This document shows positions 1-6,164 of a stretch of DNA of 8,584 nt, piece after piece; the stretch's first letter is position 1, and each line of letters starts with the position of its first letter. This stretch comes from Helicobacteraceae bacterium (GTDB taxonomy: Bacteria; Campylobacterota; Campylobacteria; Campylobacterales; Sulfurimonadaceae): contig WFMO01000248.1 in NCBI GenBank assembly GCA_015489055.1, forward strand, positions 1 through 8,584, read 5' to 3'. A model generated the notes under the pieces. That model was not told the DNA's origin, did no database searches, and worked only from the letters and a program-made list of their open reading frames with translations. A program made the translations under genes and the position numbers.

Positions 1-660
1 GATGGAAAATATTTGCTCAAAGCAAAAGATGACAATAAAGATCAGAGCTATTTTTTATTTTTTATAAACAAAGACATAGTTCCTAGATTACTTTTCCCAA
101 TGGGTTTGAGAAAAAAAAGTGATGTGAAAAGACTTGCTTCTCAAATAAAAGGGCTAGAGTCATTTGCATCACAGCCAGAATCCAGTGAAATTTGTTTTGT
201 AGAGACAACATATACAGATGTTTTAAGAGATTATGTTGAGGTAGATAGCAGTGGAGATGTTTTAAATACCAGTGGTCAAGTAGTTGGAACGCATAAAGGC
301 TATATGCATTATACTATAGGTAAAAGAAAAGGTTTTACTGTTAATGGGGCTCATGAGCCCCATTTTGTGCTTAGTATTAACCCCACATTAAACCAGATCG
401 TAGTTGGAACGCGGGATGAACTTGCTTGCCATATGGTTAAGTTGCGAGATATTAATATGTTTGATGAAAGGACTCATTTTGAAGCGTTTGTAAAACTAAG
501 ATACAGGACGATAGCCATCAGATGTATTGTAGATATTGATGTGGATAAGCAAACTGCGATTGTTTCATTAAAAGAACCTGCATTTGGCATAGCACAGGGA
601 CAAGCGGCAGTTTTTTACGATGAAGGCGATAGGCTTTTGGGAGGAGGATGGATAACGTAA
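1..660 (+). CDS. mnmA: tRNA-specific 2-thiouridylase MnmA, 3' part (5' end outside window)
   Basis: MnmA makes the 2-thio group of s2U34 in tRNAs for Lys, Glu and Gln, by ATP-dependent adenylation of U34 followed by sulfur transfer. The frame is open from base 1, so the gene starts upstream. About 219 residues are present, and the N-terminal PP-loop and first catalytic Cys are missing. Visible family marks are the DQSYFL segment near residues 15-20 of this fragment, the motif ESSEICFV with the second catalytic Cys (codon 193-195, equivalent to E. coli Cys199), GKRKGF in the central domain, and the usual LGGGWI-type C-terminus of the beta-barrel domain. The stop is TAA at 658-660 and lies inside a small palindrome. 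No frameshift is seen. rpmB follows but has its own promoter, so the two are probably separately transcribed. Identification is secure from the motifs. Confidence 0.95.
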   Translation, partial: DGKYLLKAKDDNKDQSYFLFFINKDIVPRLLFPMGLRKKSDVKRLASQIKGLESFASQPESSEICFVETTYTDVLRDYVEVDSSGDVLNTSGQVVGTHKGYMHYTIGKRKGFTVNGAHEPHFVLSINPTLNQIVVGTRDELACHMVKLRDINMFDERTHFEAFVKLRYRTIAIRCIVDIDVDKQTAIVSLKEPAFGIAQGQAAVFYDEGDRLLGGGWIT

Positions 661-694
661 GAGTCACTCTTAAGTTAAACCTTTGGTTTGTTTT
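658..694 (+). terminator. Two tandem short hairpins after mnmA, possible weak terminator
   Basis: A perfect 15-nt palindrome (TAAGAGT-C-ACTCTTA, 658-672) starts at the mnmA stop codon. As RNA it folds into a 6-bp stem with a TCA loop. Five bases later comes a second hairpin, AAACC-TTT-GGTTT (677-689), followed by GTTTT. The stems are AT-rich and the T-run is short, so termination would be weak. The second hairpin also covers the upstream part of the rpmB promoter. The sequence shows the hairpins; their function is inferred. Confidence 0.35.
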
Positions 695-702
695 GATATA
701 AT
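682..702 (+). promoter_or_regulatory. Sigma70-type promoter of rpmB (extended -10)
   Basis: The -10 hexamer TATAAT is at 697-702 and is preceded by TGA (694-696), giving an extended -10 TGATATAAT behind a T-rich stretch (682-694). This matches the known Campylobacter/Helicobacter vegetative promoter pattern, where T-rich periodicity replaces a defined -35 box. Transcription should start near 709, giving a leader of about 32 nt. The leader contains a good ribosome site, AGAAGGGAG (725-733), 7 nt before the rpmB ATG. Confidence 0.75.
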
Positions 703-740
703 TCGCCACTTTAATTTTTGTAACAGAAGGGAGCCTAATT

Positions 741-929
741 ATGGCAAGAAGATGTGCTATCAGCGGCAAAGGCCCAATGAGCGGAAACAATGTTTCTCAT
801 GCTAAAAATAGAACTAAACGTCGTTTTTTACCAAACTTGCGGGTAGTTCGCGTATCATTAGATGACGGAACGACAAAAAAGATTAAAATATCTGCAAAAG
901 AACTTAGAACTCTTAAGAAAAACTCTTAG
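741..929 (+). CDS. rpmB: 50S ribosomal protein L28
   Basis: L28 is a small structural protein of the large ribosomal subunit. The 62-residue product has the family's usual length and pattern: N-terminal [20 protein letters not shown], then the basic segment [12 protein letters not shown] and a C-terminal half rich in Lys and Arg. Only one Cys (Cys5) is present, so the paired CxxC zinc ligands of the zinc-binding L28 type are absent and this is the zinc-independent form. The ATG at 741 is fixed by the strong Shine-Dalgarno AGAAGGGAG. The gene stands alone between its own promoter and a terminator-like hairpin, as a single-gene unit. Identification is firm. Confidence 0.96.
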   Translation: MARRCAISGKGPMSGNNVSHAKNRTKRRFLPNLRVVRVSLDDGTTKKIKISAKELRTLKKNS

Positions 930-946
930 AAGTTTTAGTAATTTTA

Positions 947-986
947 TACAACAGAGTTGCATTTGCATAAATCTGTTGTAATTTTT
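947..986 (+). terminator. Rho-independent terminator after rpmB
   Basis: A perfect 9-bp stem, TACAACAGA (947-955) paired with TCTGTTGTA (972-980), encloses a 16-nt loop. The loop holds a further small pairing, TGC-ATTT-GCA. ATTTTT (981-986) follows immediately. It lies 17 nt after the rpmB stop codon. The stem is modestly GC-poor and the T-run is short, but the position and structure fit an intrinsic terminator. Confidence 0.65.
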
Positions 987-988
987 AG

Positions 989-1053
989 TAAAATATGCAA
1001 TCAATGTCTTTTAATATCTCTTTTTTATCTACTAACAAAACAACTTATATAAC
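989..1053 (+). promoter_or_regulatory. Candidate promoter region of argJ
   Basis: Two -10-like hexamers occur between the rpmB terminator and argJ: TAAAAT at 989-994, behind TTTTTAG, and TATAAC at 1048-1053. The first would give a leader of about 80 nt, the second about 20 nt. Neither has a convincing -35 box, as is normal in Campylobacterota. The sequence does not decide between them. The rest of the 150-nt gap is AT-rich with no other clear element. Confidence 0.3.
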
Positions 1054-1079
1054 TAAACTCTTTACACAAAGGATCATAG

Positions 1080-2261
1080 ATGCGAAAAATTATACAAAAA
1101 GATGCTGCAATATTTTTACCGGATGGTTTTTACATGGATGGAATCAATGCGGGTTTAAAACAAAACGGAGCACTTGATTTAGCATTTATCTATAGCGATA
1201 ATGTATGTGATTTAGCATCTTCATTTACTACCAACAAGCTGGCAGCAGCACCTATTAGACACTTTAAGGGCAAAGGATCTTTTCAAACGAATTTTCTTTT
1301 AATTAATTCCAAAAATGCCAATGCTATGACCGGTCAGCGGGGCATTGATGATATTGATGAGATATTAAATTCTTTGGAGTATGAAAATATTATCAATCCT
1401 ATTATGAGCTCAACTGGCGTTATAGGCGTAAGACTTCCAAAAGATAAAATTATCCAAGGCATAAAGCAGTTTGACCTAACGAAAAAAGACCCGCATAATG
1501 CAAGCGCTGCGATTTTAACAACCGATAAATTTGCAAAACGAATCTCCTATGAAGTTGTTTTAGACGATGGTAAGAGTTTTGGCATTTGGGCAATGGCTAA
1601 AGGTGCGGGTATGATTAATCCGGCCATGGCTACAATGTTATCATTTATTTTAACGGATGCAGATGTAGATGCAAATACTATGCAGGATATTTTAGATGAT
1701 GCTGTTGAAGATACTTTTAATGCTATTAGTGTTGATGGCGATACTTCTACAAATGATACAGTGTTGATGATGTCAAATAAAAAAAGCGGTAACTTTGATA
1801 AAGAGATTTTCAAGCAAGCCGTAAAACAAGTTATGCAATATTTGGCTTTAGAGATTGTTAGAGATGGCGAAGGTGCTACAAAGGTTGTGGCATATAGTGT
1901 TACTAGTGCAAAAAATAAACAAGAAGCACAAAAGGCAGCTAAGGCGCTAAGTAATTCACTGTTAGTCAAGACGGCTATTTTTGGTGAAGATCCAAATTGG
2001 GGACGTATTGCTTCAACGATAGGCGCAAGCGGTATTACATGTAAAGAAGAACTGCTTAGTATCTCTTTTGATGATGTATGTTTGCTTAAAAAAGGTGAAC
2101 TCCTTTTTGATGATACATATGAGCAGCAAGCTAAAGATGTTATGAAAAAAGATTATTTTACAATCACTTGTGATTTAGGTATATCTGATGCAAGCTTTAC
2201 AGCTTATGGCTGCGATTTAGGACATGAGTATATTAATATTAATGCAGACTATAGAACATAA
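1080..2261 (+). CDS. argJ: Arginine biosynthesis bifunctional protein ArgJ (ornithine acetyltransferase)
   Basis: ArgJ moves the acetyl group from N-acetylornithine to glutamate, closing the acetyl cycle of arginine synthesis; some members also use acetyl-CoA. The 393-residue product is of normal full length. The self-cleavage site lies in KGAGMINPAMATML (residues 174-187). Cleavage is expected between Ala184 and Thr185, making Thr185 the N-terminal nucleophile of the beta chain. The oxyanion-hole motif SSTGVIG (residues 110-116, with Thr112-Gly113) and the conserved C-terminal pattern ending NADYRT are also present. The ATG at 1080 is supported by AAAGGA (1068-1073), 6 nt upstream. Whether it is mono- or bifunctional cannot be read from the sequence. 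The gene is transcribed alone and ends 1 nt from the convergent TRIC-family gene. No damage is seen. Confidence 0.95.
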   Translation: MRKIIQKDAAIFLPDGFYMDGINAGLKQNGALDLAFIYSDNVCDLASSFTTNKLAAAPIRHFKGKGSFQTNFLLINSKNANAMTGQRGIDDIDEILNSLEYENIINPIMSSTGVIGVRLPKDKIIQGIKQFDLTKKDPHNASAAILTTDKFAKRISYEVVLDDGKSFGIWAMAKGAGMINPAMATMLSFILTDADVDANTMQDILDDAVEDTFNAISVDGDTSTNDTVLMMSNKKSGNFDKEIFKQAVKQVMQYLALEIVRDGEGATKVVAYSVTSAKNKQEAQKAAKALSNSLLVKTAIFGEDPNWGRIASTIGASGITCKEELLSISFDDVCLLKKGELLFDDTYEQQAKDVMKKDYFTITCDLGISDASFTAYGCDLGHEYININADYRT

Positions 2262-2262
2262 G

Positions 2263-2883
2263 TTACCGGTTTAACCGTGGAAGACGCCACTGTTTTTTAT
2301 ATGCTATAAGACGCAGTAAAATACCAAAAAGTGCCGTTAGTACAATTGTAGTAGAACTAAGCATACCAGCAGCATGCAAAACAAGCAATAAAACCGCAAC
2401 AATAACGGCAACTGAGCCGTAAAAGTCGCTTGTTAGTACTATTGGCACCTGATTTATCAAGACATCTCTCATAACTCCACCGCCAACAGCAGTGATAAAA
2501 CTTAAAATTATAACGCCAAAAAAGTTATATCTAGCATTGATTGCTAAAAGCGCACCAGATACACTAAATGCAACTAGCCCTATTGTATCACTGATAATAA
2601 AAATCCATTTTTTTTCCAAATTTGTATATTTGTATAATTTCATAGAAAATGCAATTACTAAAACAATAATTAAAGCTATGGCAGGGTATGATGTCTCAAA
2701 CGCAAACGGCTTCACAAGCAGTAAAGTATCACGTATAATACCACCGCCAAGAGCTGTTAGTGAAGAGGTGATGATTAAGCCGAGTATATCTAGTTTATGT
2801 CTTGCTCCAATTAAAAAACCTGAGATGGCAAATGCAAAGATTCCGATAATATCAACCACCATAAGAGGATGTATATAATGCAT
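2263..2883 (-). CDS. TRIC/UPF0126 family membrane protein (YicG-like)
   Basis: This is an inner-membrane protein of the bacterial TRIC (trimeric intracellular cation channel) / UPF0126 family. Characterised members are trimeric, potassium-permeable channels, and some relatives have been linked to glycine transport, so the substrate here is open. Two homologous halves are visible. Each has a D-x-I/T-G-x-x-A-F-x-x-S-G helix followed by a glycine triplet with Arg-Asp: GGGIIRD (residues 46-52) and GGGVMRD (134-140). About seven hydrophobic segments cover most of the 206 residues. I chose the ATG at 2883, 1 nt after the carbonic anhydrase stop, because family members begin only a few residues before the first helix. 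An ATG at 2934 (223 residues, 50-nt overlap with the upstream gene, weak AAAGAG upstream) and one at 2862 are alternatives. It is the last gene of the ppk1 operon. Confidence 0.85.
   Translation of the reverse strand: MHYIHPLMVVDIIGIFAFAISGFLIGARHKLDILGLIITSSLTALGGGIIRDTLLLVKPFAFETSYPAIALIIVLVIAFSMKLYKYTNLEKKWIFIISDTIGLVAFSVSGALLAINARYNFFGVIILSFITAVGGGVMRDVLINQVPIVLTSDFYGSVAVIVAVLLLVLHAAGMLSSTTIVLTALFGILLRLIAYKKQWRLPRLNR
2273..2298 (+). terminator. Possible intrinsic terminator of argJ, inside the 3' end of the opposite gene
   Basis: Starting 12 nt after the argJ stop, AACCGTGG (2273-2280) can pair with CCACTGTT (2287-2294) around the loop AAGACG. This gives 7 pairs with one C/T mismatch, and the T-run 2293-2298 follows. 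It lies within the C-terminal codons of the convergent membrane protein gene. The arrangement fits a short intrinsic terminator, but the hairpin is weak. Confidence 0.4.
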
Positions 2884-2884
2884 A

Positions 2885-3412
2885 TTAGATTGCGTAATTA
2901 TTTTTAAAGGCGATATATCTTTTAGCTGAAGCATATAGCTCTTTAACTTCTTCTTCTGTAAGCTGTCTGACAGCTTTGGCTGGAGAACCCATGATTAGTG
3001 AGCGTGGAGGAAAATATTTATTTTTAGTGACCAAACTTCCAGCTCCTACGATAGATTCTTTGGAGATGACAGCGCCATCTAAGATAGTAGCACTCATTCC
3101 AATAAGACAAGCATCTTCAATTGTACAGCCATGTAACATGACCTGGTGTCCGACAGTCACGTCATTGCCTATAATGGTTGGATGCCCGTCGCTTTTATCT
3201 GTTTTCTTGTAATGTGTTACATGTATCATGCTAAGGTCTTGAATACTTGTTCTATGACCTATTTTAATATAATGAACATCAGCCCGTATTACAACCCCAA
3301 ACCATATAGAGCAGTCATCTCCTATGGTTGCATCTCCTATAATATCCGCTGATGGTGCAATCCACGTTTTATTACCTATGAGAGGGGATATGTTTTTGTA
3401 TTGATACAGCAT
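2885..3412 (-). CDS. Gamma-class carbonic anhydrase-like protein (YrdA/CaiE family)
   Basis: This is a left-handed beta-helix hexapeptide-repeat protein of 175 residues, the usual length for the YrdA-type branch. Repeats such as IGDATIGDDCSIW run through residues 24-150. Zinc-binding positions of gamma carbonic anhydrases are present: His64 (in MIHVTH), His89 and His94 (in GHQVMLHGC). Arg43, Asp45, Gln58 and Asp59 match conserved structural residues of Methanosarcina Cam. The acidic proton-shuttle loop of Cam appears to be missing, as in many YrdA-type proteins, so CO2 hydration activity is likely but not certain. A C-terminal helix (LTEEEVKELYASAKRY) closes the helix bundle. The ATG at 3412 is fixed by AAAGGAG (3419-3425), which lies in the last codons of ppk1. 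The 3-nt gap indicates translational coupling. Confidence 0.88.
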   Translation of the reverse strand: MLYQYKNISPLIGNKTWIAPSADIIGDATIGDDCSIWFGVVIRADVHYIKIGHRTSIQDLSMIHVTHYKKTDKSDGHPTIIGNDVTVGHQVMLHGCTIEDACLIGMSATILDGAVISKESIVGAGSLVTKNKYFPPRSLIMGSPAKAVRQLTEEEVKELYASAKRYIAFKNNYAI

Positions 3413-3415
3413 AAT

Positions 3416-5512
3416 TTACTCCTTTACTAGCCTGTTAACTAGTCTTGCGACATAGCTTGATGACTCTTTTTTTATTGATTTATGAACACGATTGACATGG
3501 TTTTCCATTAATTTTTGACTATTTACTATATTTGCAGGATCTGTCTCAATTTTTTTATAATTTCCATCACGTAAAAGCTGATATGAGAGTACATTGTCAG
3601 AGCATTGCAAATGTAAGATTTGCAATAGTTTTTCAGATGACTGTTTATCTTCTACGGCTGTTAAAAGCTCTATTCGCCTTACTAGATTTCTAGGCATCCA
3701 GTCTGCACTGGATATAAATATTGATACAGGTGCATTTTTAAAATAAAATATTCTGGCATGTTCTAGATATTTTCCTATAAGCGATATCACTCTTATATTG
3801 TCGCTGACACCTTCAATTCCAGGTTTTAAGCAGCATATACCTCGTACGATTAAATCAATCTTCACTCCGGCCTGACTAGCTTTGTAGAGTGCCCGTATCA
3901 CATCTTCATCAACTAGCGAGTTCATTTTAGCTATTATTCGACCTTCATCTTTTTTTCTGGTTTCATTGTGGATCAGTGACAAAAGCTTGGGTTTTATTTG
4001 GCTTGGAGACATATATAGCTTGTCAAGCTTGCCTTTTTTGCTAAATCCGGTTAAAAAATGAAAAAACTTTGTTATATCATGTGTGATAGTGTCTTGGCTT
4101 GTCATATAGCTAACATCAGTGTATATTTTTGCAGTTGTAGGATTGTAGTTTCCGGTGCCTAAATGAGCGTATTGTTTGAGCTTACCACCCGTTCTTCGTG
4201 TTATGAGCGCAACCTTTGCATGAACCTTAAATCCAAAAATACCATATATAACATGCGCACCGGCTTTTTCAAGCGCCTTAGCCCAGATAAGATTATTTTC
4301 TTCATCAAACCTTGCTTTAAGTTCAACCATGACAGTAACCTGTTTTCCTGATTCAGCGGCACTCATAAGCGATGTTACTATCGGAGATTTTGCGCCAGCA
4401 CGGTACAGCGTCATTTTGATTGTTACTACATCAGGGTCTTTAACGGCAGTTTGTATAAGTTGCATTACAGGCTCAAAACTCTCATAGGGGTGATATAGCG
4501 TGACATCTTGTTTCTCTAATACATCAAAAATATTTTCATTTCCATCAAGAGGAGGCAGGATTTTTGGATTAAAGGAGGTATTTAAAAGCTGTGCAAAATT
4601 TTTATTTCCTACAATTTGCCAAAAGGAGGATAAATTTAAAAGCGTATGGAATTTGTAGATATCGTTTTTAAATACATTTGTATGGCTGTTAAAAAAATCA
4701 ATAATCTCATCATCTGCGTTTACACCTAACTCAAGGCGTACGATTTCACCTTTTCTTCTTAATTTTAGCCCTTCCTCTAAAATCTCAAGAAAATCATCTG
4801 CCTCCTCTTCCTCGATTTGGATATCCGCATTTCTCGTTACCCTAAAAGGAACGCTTTTGATTAATGTGTATCCAGGAAAAATATCTTCTATGTATTCACA
4901 AACTATCTCTTCAACGGGAATATATACACCATCACTAATTTCAATAAATCTGGCAAGAACTCTAGGAAGTCGTATGATTCCGTATCTTTGAATTGACGTA
5001 TCATCTTTATCGGCTAATTTTACAATGGTGCCAAAACTTAGATTGTTTAGATGTGGAAATGGGTGTGTGGCATCAACTGCAATAGGGATTACAATAGGGT
5101 AGATATTGGCCAGAAACTCTTTGTGTATCTTACTGATTTGAGATTTATTTAGATCCTTGTAAGTTTTAAAAACTATACCATGATTTTGCAGCTCTTGTAA
5201 AATTTCCAATAAGCAATGCTCTACTACCTGTTGTTCTTGGTGAAGATAATGTCTTATATCTATAAGTTGTTGAAGCGGTGTCAGCCTATCCGCACCTGAC
5301 ACTATGACACCGACATTAAATAATTTTTTTAATCCGGCTACGCGAATCATATAAAATTCATCTAAATTTGTTCCATAGATAGCTAAGAATTTTAATCTCT
5401 CAAGCAAAGGTAGAGATCGGTTTTGAGCCTGATGTAAGACTCTTGTGTTAAATTGTAACCAAGATAGCTCTCGATTATTGTATAATTTTGGATCTTTTAG
5501 GTTTTTTATCAT
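3416..5512 (-). CDS. ppk1: Polyphosphate kinase PPK1
   Basis: PPK1 reversibly polymerises the gamma-phosphate of ATP into long-chain polyphosphate and works at the inner membrane. The product has 698 residues, against about 690 in E. coli. The N domain begins with YNNRELSWLQFNTRVL and contains the NLDEFYMIRV segment (residues 49-58). Two phospholipase-D-like catalytic halves follow. His431 in FGFKVHAKV is the expected autophosphorylated residue (E. coli His435), and His585 in YLEHARIFYF is the second catalytic His (E. coli His592). Arg371 (LYRAG) and Arg401 (KARFDEENN) match the E. coli metal/phosphate-site arginines. HLGTGNYNP (450-458) is intact. The start is ATG at 5512, with only a weak GGAA-type ribosome site. 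It is first in an operon with the carbonic anhydrase and TRIC genes and divergent from the TPR gene. Confidence 0.96.
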   Translation of the reverse strand: MIKNLKDPKLYNNRELSWLQFNTRVLHQAQNRSLPLLERLKFLAIYGTNLDEFYMIRVAGLKKLFNVGVIVSGADRLTPLQQLIDIRHYLHQEQQVVEHCLLEILQELQNHGIVFKTYKDLNKSQISKIHKEFLANIYPIVIPIAVDATHPFPHLNNLSFGTIVKLADKDDTSIQRYGIIRLPRVLARFIEISDGVYIPVEEIVCEYIEDIFPGYTLIKSVPFRVTRNADIQIEEEEADDFLEILEEGLKLRRKGEIVRLELGVNADDEIIDFFNSHTNVFKNDIYKFHTLLNLSSFWQIVGNKNFAQLLNTSFNPKILPPLDGNENIFDVLEKQDVTLYHPYESFEPVMQLIQTAVKDPDVVTIKMTLYRAGAKSPIVTSLMSAAESGKQVTVMVELKARFDEENNLIWAKALEKAGAHVIYGIFGFKVHAKVALITRRTGGKLKQYAHLGTGNYNPTTAKIYTDVSYMTSQDTITHDITKFFHFLTGFSKKGKLDKLYMSPSQIKPKLLSLIHNETRKKDEGRIIAKMNSLVDEDVIRALYKASQAGVKIDLIVRGICCLKPGIEGVSDNIRVISLIGKYLEHARIFYFKNAPVSIFISSADWMPRNLVRRIELLTAVEDKQSSEKLLQILHLQCSDNVLSYQLLRDGNYKKIETDPANIVNSQKLMENHVNRVHKSIKKESSSYVARLVNRLVKE

Positions 5513-5541
5513 ATTATTTCCATGATTTATATCTTTATAGT

Positions 5542-5547
5542 ATTATA
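5542..5547 (-). promoter_or_regulatory. -10 box of the ppk1 operon promoter
   Basis: On the - strand the sequence reads GGTTATAATACT, with a perfect TATAAT at 5547-5542. Transcription would start near 5535, about 22 nt before the ppk1 ATG. Upstream DNA is T-rich with no good -35 hexamer. On the + strand the same bases offer TATTAT (5541-5546) as a possible -10 for the divergent TPR operon, so the two promoters may overlap. Confidence 0.55.
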
Positions 5548-5567
5548 ACCTAAGAAAGATTACAAAA

Positions 5568-5582
5568 CGGTTATCATAACCG
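5568..5582. promoter_or_regulatory. Perfect palindrome between ppk1 and the TPR gene, candidate operator
   Basis: CGGTTAT-C-ATAACCG is a perfect inverted repeat with 7-nt arms and one central base. A further copy of the half-site, ATAACC, lies at 5545-5550, overlapping the ppk1 -10 box. The palindrome centre (5575) is about 40 nt upstream of the predicted ppk1 start, a typical activator position. For the TPR gene it lies just ahead of the ribosome site and could form a 6-bp RNA hairpin with a UCA loop. No T-run follows, so it is not a terminator. The regulator is unknown. Confidence 0.5.
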
Positions 5583-5597
5583 GTAAAGAAGTTGTTG

Positions 5598-6164
5598 ATG
5601 AATATATTTCAAATAGCTATGTTGCTGGTAAGCGCATATTTTGCATATCAAGTTTATAGGCATATCCATACTTTAAAAGATACAGATGCTAAGAGTGCTA
5701 AAAACAGTATTGACGATGTCGATGTACTGGTTAAAAATGCAGACAACTCTTTTTCAGACGGCAATTACAAGCAGGCTTCTTTATTTTTGCAAAAAGCATA
5801 TGTACAAAATCAGCATGATTTGGAGATTTTAGTAAAATTGGGATATGTTATGGCTATGCAAGATCAAAACGAACAAGCCTTGACATACTATAAAAAGGCA
5901 CTACAGCTTGAACCGGAAAATGCTTCACTTTGCAATAAAGCAGCATCTGCGTACCGTAATTTAAAACAATATGACAAAGCTAAAGAGTTGTTAGAGCGTT
6001 CAATAGCTTTAGATTCTACTGATCAAACTACATATTATAATTATGGTAATTTACTAGTAGATATGAACGAGAAGGACAAAGCAATGCAGATGTATAAAAA
6101 AGCTTTAAAGATTGATCCAGACTTTAAAGAAGCAAAAAATGAAATAAACAGGGTGAAAAATTGA
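5598..6164 (+). CDS. Membrane-anchored TPR repeat protein
   Basis: I do not recognise a named gene. The 188-residue product opens with one hydrophobic segment (about residues 3-20, then Tyr-Arg-His) that should act as an uncleaved inner-membrane anchor. A polar linker follows, then about four tetratricopeptide repeats (roughly residues 45-188). The repeats contain typical blocks such as NEQALTYYKKALQLEPEN, YDKAKELLERSIALD and DKAMQMYKKALKIDP. TPRs act as protein-docking scaffolds; the partner is unknown. The ATG at 5598 was chosen over two in-frame TTG codons just upstream (5592, 5595) because AAAGAAG (5585-5591) is spaced 6 nt from it. Its TGA stop overlaps the TTG start of the next gene, so the two are probably made together. 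TPRs are recognised confidently; the function is not. Confidence 0.88.
   Translation: MNIFQIAMLLVSAYFAYQVYRHIHTLKDTDAKSAKNSIDDVDVLVKNADNSFSDGNYKQASLFLQKAYVQNQHDLEILVKLGYVMAMQDQNEQALTYYKKALQLEPENASLCNKAASAYRNLKQYDKAKELLERSIALDSTDQTTYYNYGNLLVDMNEKDKAMQMYKKALKIDPDFKEAKNEINRVKN

Noticed and set aside
279..413. Direct repeat GTAGTTGGAACGC seen twice within mnmA
   Set aside because: Both copies encode a Val-Val-Gly-Thr stretch of the protein in the same frame. Two short copies in coding sequence fit chance and residue constraint.
518..790. Open frame on the - strand across the mnmA end and rpmB start
   Set aside because: It overlaps two well-supported genes and the rpmB promoter, has no recognisable domain and no ribosome site; it is a shadow frame.
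995..1177. Short + strand frame upstream of and overlapping argJ, a possible leader peptide
   Set aside because: It runs about 100 nt into argJ in another frame, has no ribosome site, and has no arginine-rich stretch that would suggest attenuation.
1547..1969. 140-codon open frame on the - strand inside argJ
   Set aside because: It lies wholly opposite the conserved catalytic part of argJ. Its composition, rich in Ser and Ala, is typical of a reverse-complement shadow.
2492..2878. 128-codon + strand frame opposite the TRIC-family gene
   Set aside because: The - strand frame has clear family motifs (two GGGxxRD segments), and the + strand frame has none.
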